Source: Candidatus Anderseniibacteriota bacterium
GTDB lineage: Bacteria > Patescibacteria > Andersenbacteria > UBA10190
Direction of reading: 5' to 3'
Assembly: GCA_021414205.1 (NCBI GenBank)
Contig: JAIOOW010000002.1
Coordinates: 124,001-188,000, forward strand
DNA: 64,000 nt
The notes under the pieces were generated by a model. The model was not told the DNA's origin. It searched no databases and worked only from the letters and a program-made list of their open reading frames with translations. Made by a program: the position numbers and the translations under genes. Shown in pieces: positions 15,189 through 23,169 of the stretch (the first letter of the stretch is position 1; each line of letters starts with the position of its first letter).

Positions 15189-15845
15189 ATGAAACAATAT
15201 TCGCTACAAGACCGCAAACTCCGAGCTGAAATTATTCACCACGAACTGGAAAAGTTATTTCCTGGCAACTTAGCAACGCCGCTTGATTACACAACAGAAT
15301 TTCAGTTACTCGTTGCCGTTATCTTATCCGCACAATGCACAGATGAACGCGTAAATATAGTAACTAAAGCGTTGTTTAAAAAATATAGAAGTGTAAAAGA
15401 TTTTGCGAAAGCTGACATTCACGAACTAGAGCAACTCGTTTTTTCTACAGGATTTTATAGGAGCAAAGCAAAGGCAATTAAAAATAGTGCAATTATTATT
15501 CATGAAACATATAACGACAAATTACCAAGCACGATGCAAGAATTATTAGAACTACCTGGAGTTGGCAGAAAAACTGCAAACGTTATCTTGGGACATATAT
15601 TCGATACCGTGGAAGGCATCGCAGTAGACACGCACGTAAAACGCCTGGCATATAAATTCGGCCTTACCCAAGAAACAGATCCAGATAAAATAGAGAAGGA
15701 TTTGTGTAAGCTGCTCCCGCAAAAAGATTGGTGGAATTTTTCCTATCGCCTAAAAGCCTATGGCCGACAATACAGCAAGGCGCATCAGAAAGATTTGAAT
15801 ACGGATCCGGTGAGTATTGCCCTAAAAAAAGAATCCTCTACGTAG
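15189..15845 (+). CDS. nth: Endonuclease III without the [4Fe-4S] ligands
   Basis: 218 aa from MKQYSLQDRK. HhH-GPD fold: LSAQCTDERVN, helix-hairpin-helix LPGVGRKTANVILGH with the catalytic Lys, and GIAVDTHVKRLAYK with the catalytic Asp. It removes oxidised pyrimidines and nicks AP sites. The C-terminal Cys-x6-Cys-x2-Cys-x5-Cys cluster loop of E. coli Nth is absent: the corresponding segment (WWNFSYRLKAYGRQYSKAHQ) has no Cys. The rest is well conserved, so it is probably active without the cluster. Confidence 0.92.
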   Translation: MKQYSLQDRKLRAEIIHHELEKLFPGNLATPLDYTTEFQLLVAVILSAQCTDERVNIVTKALFKKYRSVKDFAKADIHELEQLVFSTGFYRSKAKAIKNSAIIIHETYNDKLPSTMQELLELPGVGRKTANVILGHIFDTVEGIAVDTHVKRLAYKFGLTQETDPDKIEKDLCKLLPQKDWWNFSYRLKAYGRQYSKAHQKDLNTDPVSIALKKESST

Positions 15846-15857
15846 AGGATTCTTTTT
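15824..15857. terminator. Bidirectional terminator between nth and ndk
   Basis: A perfect palindrome AAAGAATCCTCTA with its complement, flanked by A-run and T-run, serves both convergent genes. Confidence 0.88.
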
Positions 15858-15865
15858 AATTCAAA

Positions 15866-16459
15866 CTATTCGAGTATCCCGTCCAGATTCACGTCGTATA
15901 AGATTTGTTCCTGGAGGAGTCGGTATGAAACAATGTCTTCCTTATTAAACCATAATGGAATTTCTCGCTGAGCTTCTTCTGGGCTATCTGAACAATGAAC
16001 GAGATTTCGAACTGCTCGATTATCTAAACTAGAAAGAGAATATGAGTCTACTGTCAGGTCTCCTCTAATAGTTCCGATGTCAGATGTTGCAGGCTCTGTT
16101 TCACCAACGAGCTTCTTCACAATTGCAACAGACTGGTTCCCTTCAATCACAAATGCTAATACTGGGCCGGATGTGAAGAAATCAACGTTTGACTTAATAA
16201 TGTCTTTTCCATACTCGATTACTTCTTTTTCAATTGGCATTCCATGAGTCTTTCGATCCTCAACGATACGGGTCCCCTTTTTCATGAACCATTCCTCATC
16301 TTTATTATAATGCTTCCAGCACTGGTCAGCTTCCGGAACTAAAAACTTAATAGCAACAAACTTAAGGCCGGTGCGCTCAATGCGTTTCATAATCTCGCCC
16401 ATAAGCGAACGCTGTACTCCGTCTGGTTTTATGATTACTAATGTTTGTTCTGACTTCAT
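15866..16459 (-). CDS. ndk: Nucleoside-diphosphate kinase, long form
   Basis: 197 aa versus about 140 for most bacteria. N-terminal QTLVIIKPDGVQRSLMGEI and the catalytic His in RNLVHCSDSPEEAQREI are intact, with GTIRGDL upstream. It carries an insertion after the first helix pair (MKKGTRIVEDRKTHGMPIEK) and a C-terminal extension of about 25 residues. It exchanges gamma-phosphates between NTPs. It lies 7 nt after the MBL-like gene and is probably co-transcribed with the comEC pair. Confidence 0.93.
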   Translation of the reverse strand: MKSEQTLVIIKPDGVQRSLMGEIMKRIERTGLKFVAIKFLVPEADQCWKHYNKDEEWFMKKGTRIVEDRKTHGMPIEKEVIEYGKDIIKSNVDFFTSGPVLAFVIEGNQSVAIVKKLVGETEPATSDIGTIRGDLTVDSYSLSSLDNRAVRNLVHCSDSPEEAQREIPLWFNKEDIVSYRLLQEQILYDVNLDGILE

Positions 16460-16466
16460 AGGATAT

Positions 16467-17234
16467 TTATTTATTCATACAGTAATGTTGCAAAAAAGGC
16501 AAATCAGTTTCATGAACACACTTCATAAACCACGAATTGACGCGGAACGCAAGTGTAGCGTCGTACGGCAAGTCAGAAAAAGAAATGTTAGGTGAAATTG
16601 CCTGTAATAGGCCTGGAATAATGCTTGGCGGTTTCGTTCCGTGCTTCTCCGCGTACAGTATTTTTGCGGGGAACGCTTCCGTAGGAACACTTCCAAGCAA
16701 TTGTTGCTGCATTTTTGCATTCGCATCACCCAAAACAATAATCGACACATCCCGTATATCAGCTCGAAATGCAATTGCAGGACCCCCTGCCATAATACGC
16801 AGCGTTATCCTGTTAGCTGTAATGCGCTGGCCATATTCAGCAAAACGATACGGGATATGCCGACGAACTATTTCACTAATAAGCATTTCGCCCTGAGGGT
16901 CTATTTTACCTGATCGTGGCAACACGACCGCGCCCACATCGTATCGATCAAGAATTGAAACAAGGCTCATAATATCCTCTGATTTCCACGTAGGGACGAT
17001 AATAACTTCAATCCTTTTATCAAACCAAGACATTTTTGAAGGAAGTGAACTTAAAAGTGATTCATCCCCTCCTCCGCCAATAAGCATCTGAACCGTTCCG
17101 TCCTGCACAAGAAGTGTATTTCCATGTTTCGGATCAAATCGCGTAATACCCACTCCCTGTTGCGGCGCAGAAGACACGAACACAACATACACAATCAACA
17201 GAGCACACCAAACAATCCTGCTATCTATATCCAT
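16467..17234 (-). CDS. Separated ComEC-type metallo-beta-lactamase domain, active site lost
   Basis: 255 aa. After one N-terminal membrane segment (VWCALLIVYVVFVSSAP) the protein follows the MBL pattern of the ComEC C-terminus: GNTLLVQDGTVQMLIGGGGD, VIIVPTWKSEDIMSLVSILDRY, VSIIVLGDANAKMQQQLL. The HxHxDH zinc motif expected after the second beta strand is replaced by PTWKSED, so the metal site is gone. Its start overlaps comEC by 10 nt. Inference: a split ComEC whose MBL half lost nuclease activity and may have a structural role in DNA uptake. Confidence 0.75.
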   Translation of the reverse strand: MDIDSRIVWCALLIVYVVFVSSAPQQGVGITRFDPKHGNTLLVQDGTVQMLIGGGGDESLLSSLPSKMSWFDKRIEVIIVPTWKSEDIMSLVSILDRYDVGAVVLPRSGKIDPQGEMLISEIVRRHIPYRFAEYGQRITANRITLRIMAGGPAIAFRADIRDVSIIVLGDANAKMQQQLLGSVPTEAFPAKILYAEKHGTKPPSIIPGLLQAISPNISFSDLPYDATLAFRVNSWFMKCVHETDLPFLQHYCMNK

Positions 17235-18598
17235 AGTTCTCTAAGATGCATTCTTCGCTGATGCATAAAAAGCACCACGCCACATAGAAGGAGTGCGTAG
17301 AAAGCAAAAACGCCCCACCCCGGCATGCTCAGGTGATCGATATATGCATAGGGAATATACTGAACACTGGATGTGATTCCAATTGTCCACAAAATAAGAA
17401 TATGAACAACATACGAGAACATGAGGGAGATGATGGGAGAAATCACGCTCCCCGCCAACACCAAAAGAATAGCAATTAGCAGTGCTGGAGTAATAGGAAC
17501 AATAAGTATGTTCACCAAGATGCCGAGTGTTGGAATTCCGCCAAAATAGTACACAACGAGCGGAAATGTCCCTATAGTAGCTCCGAGAGAAACAAAGAAG
17601 AGTGATGAAACGGGGTGCAGCCTAAAAGAAACAAGGCGTAGCATAAGGAAAATTCCTGTCACAGCCGCCATGGAAAGTTGGAATCCTGGTGATAAAATCG
17701 CTCGAGGATCAAATGTCATGAGAAGAGCCAAGACAGCAAGAGGGACGGTAGATGCACCAATAAGTACTCGCGCCCGGTAGGCGAGCGCGTAGAGGGTCCA
17801 AAACACGCCCGCCCGCACAGCAGACAACGGAGCCCCGATGCTCGCTATATATACCCACATAACAATGGCCATAATTCCAAATCGGAATATGGGCGGAATT
17901 GGCAACAACTGAAGCACGAGCGCTAAAACTCCCACAAGAATAGAGACGTGGAGCCCAGAAATGGAAAGCACGTGACTTATTCCACTCACACGAAATTCGT
18001 CTTGAATATTTTGAGATATCGTACCGCGATCCCCCAGCAACATTCCGATCGAGATCGACGCATCGGGCTCGCTTAAATACCGAGATAGCGTCTCAATTCC
18101 CCTTATTCTCAATGTATCAATTATAGATGTCCCTTTATGTAACACCTCTACGTTTGCATGCTTAACGATTAAATCTATTCCATCGTCTTGCAAAAATATC
18201 GACGAAATAACTTGAGAGCCTTGAATATGCGCTTGAGTGCCGCGGGCAAGTAGCGGAAATCGATTCATGTATACCAAAATTGAACATCCATCATTTCTCT
18301 TGAACACATATACTGCTTGGTCGAATGATATCGAATATGCATGATCGAGCGTAGCATATGAAGTTGTTTCACCCTGGCATACAGTAGCGCGCGGTTGAAC
18401 AATGCCCCCACCATAGATAAATCCGAGATAGATCAATGCAATAACTGCAATAAAAAATTGCGTTCGAAGACGCATATAATATGCTATTGCCAACATACTC
18501 AGCCCGCAGGCGCCAAGCAACATCGGAACTGCTTGAAATACTCCAGCAGTTATCCCAACCACCCACGAAACAACAAGTATGCAAACAGAAGCTCGCAT
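17225..18598 (-). CDS. comEC: ComEC/Rec2 DNA-uptake channel (competence domain)
   Basis: 457 aa, multi-pass. Three N-terminal helices, an OB-like soluble region (ARATVCQGETTSYATLDH, RGTQAHIQGSQVISS), then the competence domain with the hallmark SHVLSISGLHVSILVG and about eight helices. It should translocate single-stranded DNA across the inner membrane. In most bacteria the MBL domain is fused; here the protein stops at residue 457 and the MBL part is the next gene. With dprA at 32.3 kb it supports natural transformation, consistent with the nucleotide-scavenging lifestyle expected of these bacteria. Confidence 0.9.
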   Translation of the reverse strand: MRASVCILVVSWVVGITAGVFQAVPMLLGACGLSMLAIAYYMRLRTQFFIAVIALIYLGFIYGGGIVQPRATVCQGETTSYATLDHAYSISFDQAVYVFKRNDGCSILVYMNRFPLLARGTQAHIQGSQVISSIFLQDDGIDLIVKHANVEVLHKGTSIIDTLRIRGIETLSRYLSEPDASISIGMLLGDRGTISQNIQDEFRVSGISHVLSISGLHVSILVGVLALVLQLLPIPPIFRFGIMAIVMWVYIASIGAPLSAVRAGVFWTLYALAYRARVLIGASTVPLAVLALLMTFDPRAILSPGFQLSMAAVTGIFLMLRLVSFRLHPVSSLFFVSLGATIGTFPLVVYYFGGIPTLGILVNILIVPITPALLIAILLVLAGSVISPIISLMFSYVVHILILWTIGITSSVQYIPYAYIDHLSMPGWGVFAFYALLLCGVVLFMHQRRMHLRELWI

Positions 18599-18628
18599 AC
18601 TTGTAACTCTACATCAGTTGCAGATCAC

Positions 18629-19864
18629 CTACACCTCTTCTTGTCCGAGATTCTGTTTGCGCTCGCGCATTTTCCTGCGGATAAACGTCGGTACTTCCAA
18701 ATCCTCATCCTCTTGCTGTTGCTGCATTGGCATGATTCTTGGCTTTGGAGCAGGCTGATTTTGCTGAGACAAATTCACAGAAGGCATACCATACGGGGAT
18801 CTCATTGGCTGCACTCGCGGTTCATTCTGAGGCATCTGTTGCTGTTGTTGCGATTGCTGGTTAGTTGCATACCCGGGCGTATTTCGAGGACGGATAATTG
18901 CTTGTGGCTTGTCAAAACCAGTAGCAACAACGGTAATCTTAATCTCTCCCTCTTCTACTTGGTCCGAATCAATTACCGCACCAAAAATAACCTTTGCATT
19001 CGGATCCGCATGTTCCGTGATCGTTCGGGCCGCAGCGTCCACTTCATACATACGAAGATCGGGGCCGGATGTAATATTGAATACAATTCCCTTTGCGCCA
19101 TCAATCGTCACGTCAAGCATAGGACTATCAATTGCCGCGCGCGCAGCTTCCACCGCTCTATTTTCCCCAGAAGCTTTTCCAATACCCATAAGAGCAGATC
19201 CGGCATTTTGCATAATCGCCTTAATGTCCGCAAAGTCTACGTTGACCATTCCGTGATGAGTAATCAAATCGGAGATACCTTGAACGCCTTGTCGCAATAC
19301 ATCATCCACCACTCGAAATGCGTCAATGAGGCTTGTTTTCTTATCGATGATTTGAAGCAGCCTGTCATTCGGGATAACCACAGATGCGTCCGCCCTGCTC
19401 TGTAACTCTGCAAGCGCTTCTTCTGCAATAGTCATGCGCTGCTGTCCTTCAAACGAAAATGGCTTCGTTACAACTGCAACAGTAAGAGCTCCTACTTCGC
19501 GAGCAATTTCCGCAACAACGGGGCCTGCACCAGAACCGGAACCGCCACCGAATCCAGCGGCGATAAACACCATGTCAGCTCCTTTTAGTAATTCATAAAT
19601 TTCTTCTCGACTTTCTTCTGCCGCTTGCTGCCCAAGCAGAGGATTCATTCCAGCTCCCAAACCTTTAGTAACCGTTTGTCCAATATGAAGTTTTGTAGGG
19701 GCAGCGGAATAGTGAAGCGCCTGCGCATCGGTATTCACCGCGATAAATTCAACGCCCTTAATATTCGCCTCAACCATTCTATTAAGCGCGGCGTTTCCGC
19801 CTCCACCCACACCAACAACTTTGATGTTTGCTACGTTTTCAATACTGGCTCGTTTTAGTGGCAT
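18629..19864 (-). CDS. ftsZ: Cell-division GTPase FtsZ
   Basis: 411 aa. GTP-binding GVGGGGNAALNRM, T3 loop GADMVFIAAGFGGGSGSGAGP, T7 loop NVDFADIKAIM, and a Gln/Pro-rich linker leading to the C-terminal peptide LEVPTFIRRKM that binds FtsA. The tubulin signature GGGTGTG reads GGGSGSG (both Thr to Ser), a conservative but unusual change. It polymerises at midcell. It follows ftsA by 86 nt and has its own TTGACA/TACGAT promoter ending 9 nt before the ATG. Confidence 0.97.
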   Translation of the reverse strand: MPLKRASIENVANIKVVGVGGGGNAALNRMVEANIKGVEFIAVNTDAQALHYSAAPTKLHIGQTVTKGLGAGMNPLLGQQAAEESREEIYELLKGADMVFIAAGFGGGSGSGAGPVVAEIAREVGALTVAVVTKPFSFEGQQRMTIAEEALAELQSRADASVVIPNDRLLQIIDKKTSLIDAFRVVDDVLRQGVQGISDLITHHGMVNVDFADIKAIMQNAGSALMGIGKASGENRAVEAARAAIDSPMLDVTIDGAKGIVFNITSGPDLRMYEVDAAARTITEHADPNAKVIFGAVIDSDQVEEGEIKITVVATGFDKPQAIIRPRNTPGYATNQQSQQQQQMPQNEPRVQPMRSPYGMPSVNLSQQNQPAPKPRIMPMQQQQEDEDLEVPTFIRRKMRERKQNLGQEEV

Positions 19865-19873
19865 ATCATCTTC

Positions 19874-19901
19874 ATCGTACGAACGAAAAAAAGAATGTCA
19901 A
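19874..19901 (-). promoter_or_regulatory. Promoter of ftsZ (leaderless type)
   Basis: Reverse strand TTGACA (19896-19901), 16-nt spacer, TACGAT (19874-19879), 9 nt to ATG. Predicted leader about 3 nt; no SD. Confidence 0.55.
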
Positions 19902-19950
19902 TAACAATATGTGTACAACCCGTACACACTTTGTGTTCACGAATATTTTT

Positions 19951-21195
19951 TTACGGCAGGAATGACTTAGTCCAATCTCTCAGCTTTTGCACGGTACCAC
20001 TAATATCGGGTAAAGATAGAGATTTATGAGAAACTTCTTTGCCCTCCTGATCAAGCGCAAACGCAATCAGTCCGATTGCAACTGCAAATTCCGGTCCATC
20101 TGTTTGATCGGATAATCCAGCCAATTTTTTCGGATGACCAATTCGAACCGGCAAGCGTAATCGCTTTTTTGCCAATTCAACAATCCCATCCATGTACGCT
20201 CCTCCGCCAGTTAATATCACTCCCGCGGGCAACAATCCAGACCGTCCTATGTTCTTAAGTTCACGATCAACATGAGAGAATAGCTCGTCTAATCTGTCGG
20301 AAATAATTTCAGCAACTTCTTTTCTTGAAATAGATTCTTGCTCGCCGTCCTGCCCTTCAACAACAATCATATCGCTTTGAGAAATACCTTCTACCGTGGC
20401 AGTACCGTGAGATAACTTAATTGCTTCTGCAATCTCTATTGAAGTGCGAAGACCAATTGCAATGTCGTTCGTAATATGTGATGCGCCCACAGGCAGCACA
20501 CTTGTATGTAATAAAATATTCTCCTCGTATACCGCGAGGCTCGTTGTACCGGCTCCCAAATCAATGAGCACAACCCCTAACTCTTTTTGACGTTTTTCAA
20601 GAACGGCAAGTGCTGCTGCGAGCGGAGCGAACACAAACTCGTCGATATGAACACCAGATTGATTCACAACCTTGGTCAGGTTTTTAATTGCCGGGGAAGA
20701 TCCTACGATTGCATGCGCCTCCACTTCGAGACGCACTCCCGTCATACCAACAGAATCCTGAATATGCTCTTGCCCATCAACAATATAGTTTTGAGGCAGA
20801 ATGTGCATAATCTCTCGATTAGGCGGAAGAGATATTGCTTGAGCTGCATTAATAACTCGGTCAACATCATCCGGAGTAATCTCACCGTCTGCACGACTTA
20901 TAGCAATAACACCACGCAATTCTTGGGATACTAAGTGCGCACCATTCACGCTCACCACCGCTTTTTCTACAGGTATTCCGGAAATACGCTCTGCTACATC
21001 GAGAGCAGTTCCCAGGCAAGCGACAGCTTCTTCCACGTCTGTTACAACGCCTTTTTGCATTCCGCTCATGACAGCCTTCCCAACACCGAGAATCTTTACC
21101 TCACCATCTTCCGATTGAGGATTTTTTTGCGCAACAACAACACGAACAGCACTGGATCCAATATCAATCGCGGTATATATATGCGGTCGGTTCAT
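19951..21195 (-). CDS. ftsA: Cell-division protein FtsA
   Basis: 414 aa actin-fold protein. AIDIGSSAVRVVVAQ (phosphate 1), the inserted 1C subdomain near residues 85-160, LIDLGAGTTSLAVYEEN (phosphate 2), VILTGGGAYMDGIVELA (adenosine motif). The C-terminal TVQKLRDWTKSFLP is the amphipathic membrane-targeting helix. It tethers FtsZ to the membrane. The order ftsA-ftsZ is conserved, but ftsZ has its own promoter. Confidence 0.96.
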   Translation of the reverse strand: MNRPHIYTAIDIGSSAVRVVVAQKNPQSEDGEVKILGVGKAVMSGMQKGVVTDVEEAVACLGTALDVAERISGIPVEKAVVSVNGAHLVSQELRGVIAISRADGEITPDDVDRVINAAQAISLPPNREIMHILPQNYIVDGQEHIQDSVGMTGVRLEVEAHAIVGSSPAIKNLTKVVNQSGVHIDEFVFAPLAAALAVLEKRQKELGVVLIDLGAGTTSLAVYEENILLHTSVLPVGASHITNDIAIGLRTSIEIAEAIKLSHGTATVEGISQSDMIVVEGQDGEQESISRKEVAEIISDRLDELFSHVDRELKNIGRSGLLPAGVILTGGGAYMDGIVELAKKRLRLPVRIGHPKKLAGLSDQTDGPEFAVAIGLIAFALDQEGKEVSHKSLSLPDISGTVQKLRDWTKSFLP

Positions 21196-21222
21196 AATGA
21201 AGATATTCTACACCTATTGTAC

Positions 21223-21588
21223 CTAAAAAAGATTGGGAAGAAAAATCAATACCCCAACAACGCAAGCTGCAATAGTAACGACGAGAACAGCTCCTGCGGA
21301 AATATCCTTCACATTCCGAACAATCACACTGTATTCAGGATGCACCATATCGGATAACAACTCGATTGCGGTATTTACCATTTCAAAGGCAAGCACAAGC
21401 AAAATAGCAATAATGCCGATTCCTATGCCTGCTAAAGATACATGCAAAAAAACCATCATGAACAAAATAATTGTTCCAATAAAAAGTTGTATGCGAATAT
21501 TTCTCTCGCGCAAAATTGCGGTTGCAATTCCTCGAAGGGCAAAAGCAAGTGCTTCAAAAAAAGATCTACTTCGGTGCCAGCGCTTCAT
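21223..21588 (-). CDS. dgkA: Diacylglycerol/undecaprenol kinase family
   Basis: 121 aa with three membrane helices. The motifs AFALRGIATAILRERNIRIQ, EMVNTAIELLSDMV and NVKDISAGAVLV are the DgkA active-site signatures (Glu of EMVNTAIE; Lys-Asp of the last). Gram-positive-like members phosphorylate undecaprenol and recycle the cell-wall lipid carrier; which lipid is used here is not known. Start overlaps the ybeY stop by 4 nt, so the two are coupled, as in many bacteria. Confidence 0.93.
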   Translation of the reverse strand: MKRWHRSRSFFEALAFALRGIATAILRERNIRIQLFIGTIILFMMVFLHVSLAGIGIGIIAILLVLAFEMVNTAIELLSDMVHPEYSVIVRNVKDISAGAVLVVTIAACVVGVLIFLPNLF

Positions 21589-22016
21589 ATTGAAAATAAT
21601 GTTACAGCAGAAAACCCTGTCTCTGCCAGAATTTGCTTTTCCAATTCTTCCGTCTTCAATTCTTCTGCATCAGATGCCTCATGATCCATTCCCAGCGCAT
21701 GCAAGAATCCGTGAGTCGCAAGCAATGCAACATAGTCAGCAAGCCCGACTCCTCGTTCTTGCGCCTCATCCATTGCAACATTCATGCAAATAGCAATATC
21801 GTGCTCGTTTTCATCATATGAAAATGTGAGTATGTTTGTCGGAGAATTTTTGTGCCGATAAGTTGCGTTCATGTTTGTTATTTCATCAATTCCAACACAG
21901 CGCAATGTCACGTGCCCATCGTGTCGCATATTCAGCTTATCGCATGCGCAATCCAATATCTTCATTACCTGCTCATGCGTAAGTGGAAATTGTTCGCACT
22001 GCAACTCAAGCGTCAT
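21585..22016 (-). CDS. ybeY: rRNA maturation endonuclease YbeY
   Basis: 143 aa. The zinc signature H-x3-H-x5-H appears as HGFLHALGMDHEAS, preceded by NMNATYRHKNSPTNILTFSYDE. YbeY acts in 16S 3'-end maturation and ribosome quality control. The C-terminus is slightly shorter than the E. coli protein (155 aa). It is followed by dgkA with 4-nt overlap and preceded by a TSP3-repeat membrane protein 15 nt away. Confidence 0.95.
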   Translation of the reverse strand: MTLELQCEQFPLTHEQVMKILDCACDKLNMRHDGHVTLRCVGIDEITNMNATYRHKNSPTNILTFSYDENEHDIAICMNVAMDEAQERGVGLADYVALLATHGFLHALGMDHEASDAEELKTEELEKQILAETGFSAVTLFSI

Positions 22017-22031
22017 ATATTACATGCGCTA

Positions 22032-22772
22032 TTACAGCTTGTCGTTCGGTGCAGGAACAAGCGGATTATGCCCGTGCGCAACCTCGCTTCCATCCGAATA
22101 TCCATCTCCATCTGTATCAGGATTAAACGGATCAGTACCCATTTTACGTTCCACTGGATCAGTCAAACCATCATTATCAGAATCAAGCGCACCAGCTCCA
22201 AGCGGATTATATCCATTCTTCACTTCCTCGCCGTCATTATATCCATCTCCGTCAGTATCAGGATTATTCGGATCAGTACCATACAAACGCTCCTCCGCAT
22301 TATTTACCCCATCCTTATCAGGATCATCGCCATCGGATCCGACTTGGGCCGAAGATGTGGGCGGGGGCGTACTAGACTCCGTCACTACAGGCTGCTGACT
22401 TTGAACCGGAGCTGCGTCGGGAGTAGGGGTAATATCCGTAGCAGTTTTTTGCGCAGCAGGTCCGGAAAACATTTTCATTGCAATCGCGACGCCCACAACA
22501 ACAAGTAAAACCACAATTCCAATAACTATAAATACAAGCGTCTTTGCGCTTCGCTTTCTTGTTGGCATTTCTGGCTTTACGAATACGGGCTGGTCGGTCT
22601 CCAAGGACTCATCAACCTCTGGAGGTGTAATAAGAGGGTTAGGCTGACTGGTTTTATCAGGCATTGAAGATACATCCTCAAAAGGGTCCGGCACATCGAA
22701 TCCAGTTGCGGGAGCACCCCCTGCAGGAGGGATCGGCGGAATCGGTAAATTTGGGGGGAGTTCATTGGCCAT
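22032..22772 (-). CDS. Membrane-anchored protein with thrombospondin type-3 repeats
   Basis: 246 aa. A Pro-rich cytoplasmic N-terminus (ELPPNLPIPPIPPAGGAP) is followed by a single helix (LVFIVIGIVVLLVVVGVAI, about residues 77-95), a Thr/Pro/Gln linker and, from residue 130, calcium-binding repeats: DGDDPDKDGVNNAEE, DPNNPDTDGDGYNDGEE, DSDNDGLTDPVE, DPFNPDTDGDGYSDGSE. These D-x-D-x-D-G repeats bind calcium in TSP3 domains. Probably a surface-exposed, calcium-stiffened stalk or adhesin. TATAAT ends 11 nt before the ATG. Confidence 0.85.
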   Translation of the reverse strand: MANELPPNLPIPPIPPAGGAPATGFDVPDPFEDVSSMPDKTSQPNPLITPPEVDESLETDQPVFVKPEMPTRKRSAKTLVFIVIGIVVLLVVVGVAIAMKMFSGPAAQKTATDITPTPDAAPVQSQQPVVTESSTPPPTSSAQVGSDGDDPDKDGVNNAEERLYGTDPNNPDTDGDGYNDGEEVKNGYNPLGAGALDSDNDGLTDPVERKMGTDPFNPDTDGDGYSDGSEVAHGHNPLVPAPNDKL

Positions 22773-22805
22773 ATAACTTCTTCATTATACCTATAAATAC
22801 AAAAT

Positions 22806-22836
22806 AAAACACCCGGGCTTTTACCCGGGTGTTTTT
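22806..22836. terminator. Terminator after rpsU
   Basis: AACACCCGGG/CCCGGGTGTT stem with loop CTTTTA flanked by A- and T-runs. Confidence 0.9.
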
Positions 22837-22841
22837 ATCTG

Positions 22842-23093
22842 TTAGAACCGCTTACCTTTCTTTTGAGGATATGCGAATTCGTCTATTTCCCCCATCTTGA
22901 TTGCTCGTTCGCGTTCGGTCTGCAATTCGCTTCTTCGTTGCGCAGCTTCACGAACTTTCATTTTGCTTTGTTTTTTTTCGTGGTATCGAACCTTCTTCGC
23001 CTGTAACAACACTCCGCTTTGTTGCACAACACGAGAAAACCGACGGATTAATCCTTCGGAATTTTCATTATCACGTTTCTGTACTTCTAACAC
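22842..23093 (-). CDS. rpsU: 30S ribosomal protein bS21 (GTG start, perfect SD)
   Basis: 83 aa. EVQKRDNENSEGLIRRFSR and AKKVRYHEKKQSKMKVREAA are bS21 signatures; the C-terminus is longer than in E. coli. bS21 sits beside the 16S anti-SD on the 30S platform. The initiator is GTG at 23091-23093, with AGGAGGTGA 9 nt upstream, complementary to nine bases of a canonical 16S 3' end. This is the strongest SD in the window. Own promoter, 45-nt leader, terminator: a monocistronic unit. Confidence 0.95.
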   Translation of the reverse strand: MLEVQKRDNENSEGLIRRFSRVVQQSGVLLQAKKVRYHEKKQSKMKVREAAQRRSELQTERERAIKMGEIDEFAYPQKKGKRF

Positions 23094-23102
23094 AGGAAAA
23101 AG

Positions 23103-23111
23103 TCACCTCCT
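23103..23111 (-). promoter_or_regulatory. Perfect Shine-Dalgarno of rpsU
   Basis: Reverse strand AGGAGGTGA, 9 nt before the GTG start. Most housekeeping genes in the window have no SD at all, so its strength here suggests control rather than routine initiation. Confidence 0.88.
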
Positions 23112-23137
23112 AAAAATAATAACAAACTCTAGTAAAC

Positions 23138-23166
23138 ATCCTACCACGTGATAAGTTGCATGTCAA
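23138..23166 (-). promoter_or_regulatory. Promoter of rpsU
   Basis: Reverse strand TTGACA (23161-23166), 17-nt spacer, TAGGAT (23138-23143). Leader about 40 nt, containing the perfect SD. Confidence 0.65.
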
Positions 23167-23169
23167 TGA

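Noticed and set aside
15866..16459. Long ndk as a fusion or frameshift
   Set aside because: The frame is continuous with all catalytic motifs; insertions are in surface loops, so it is more simply a long-form NDK.
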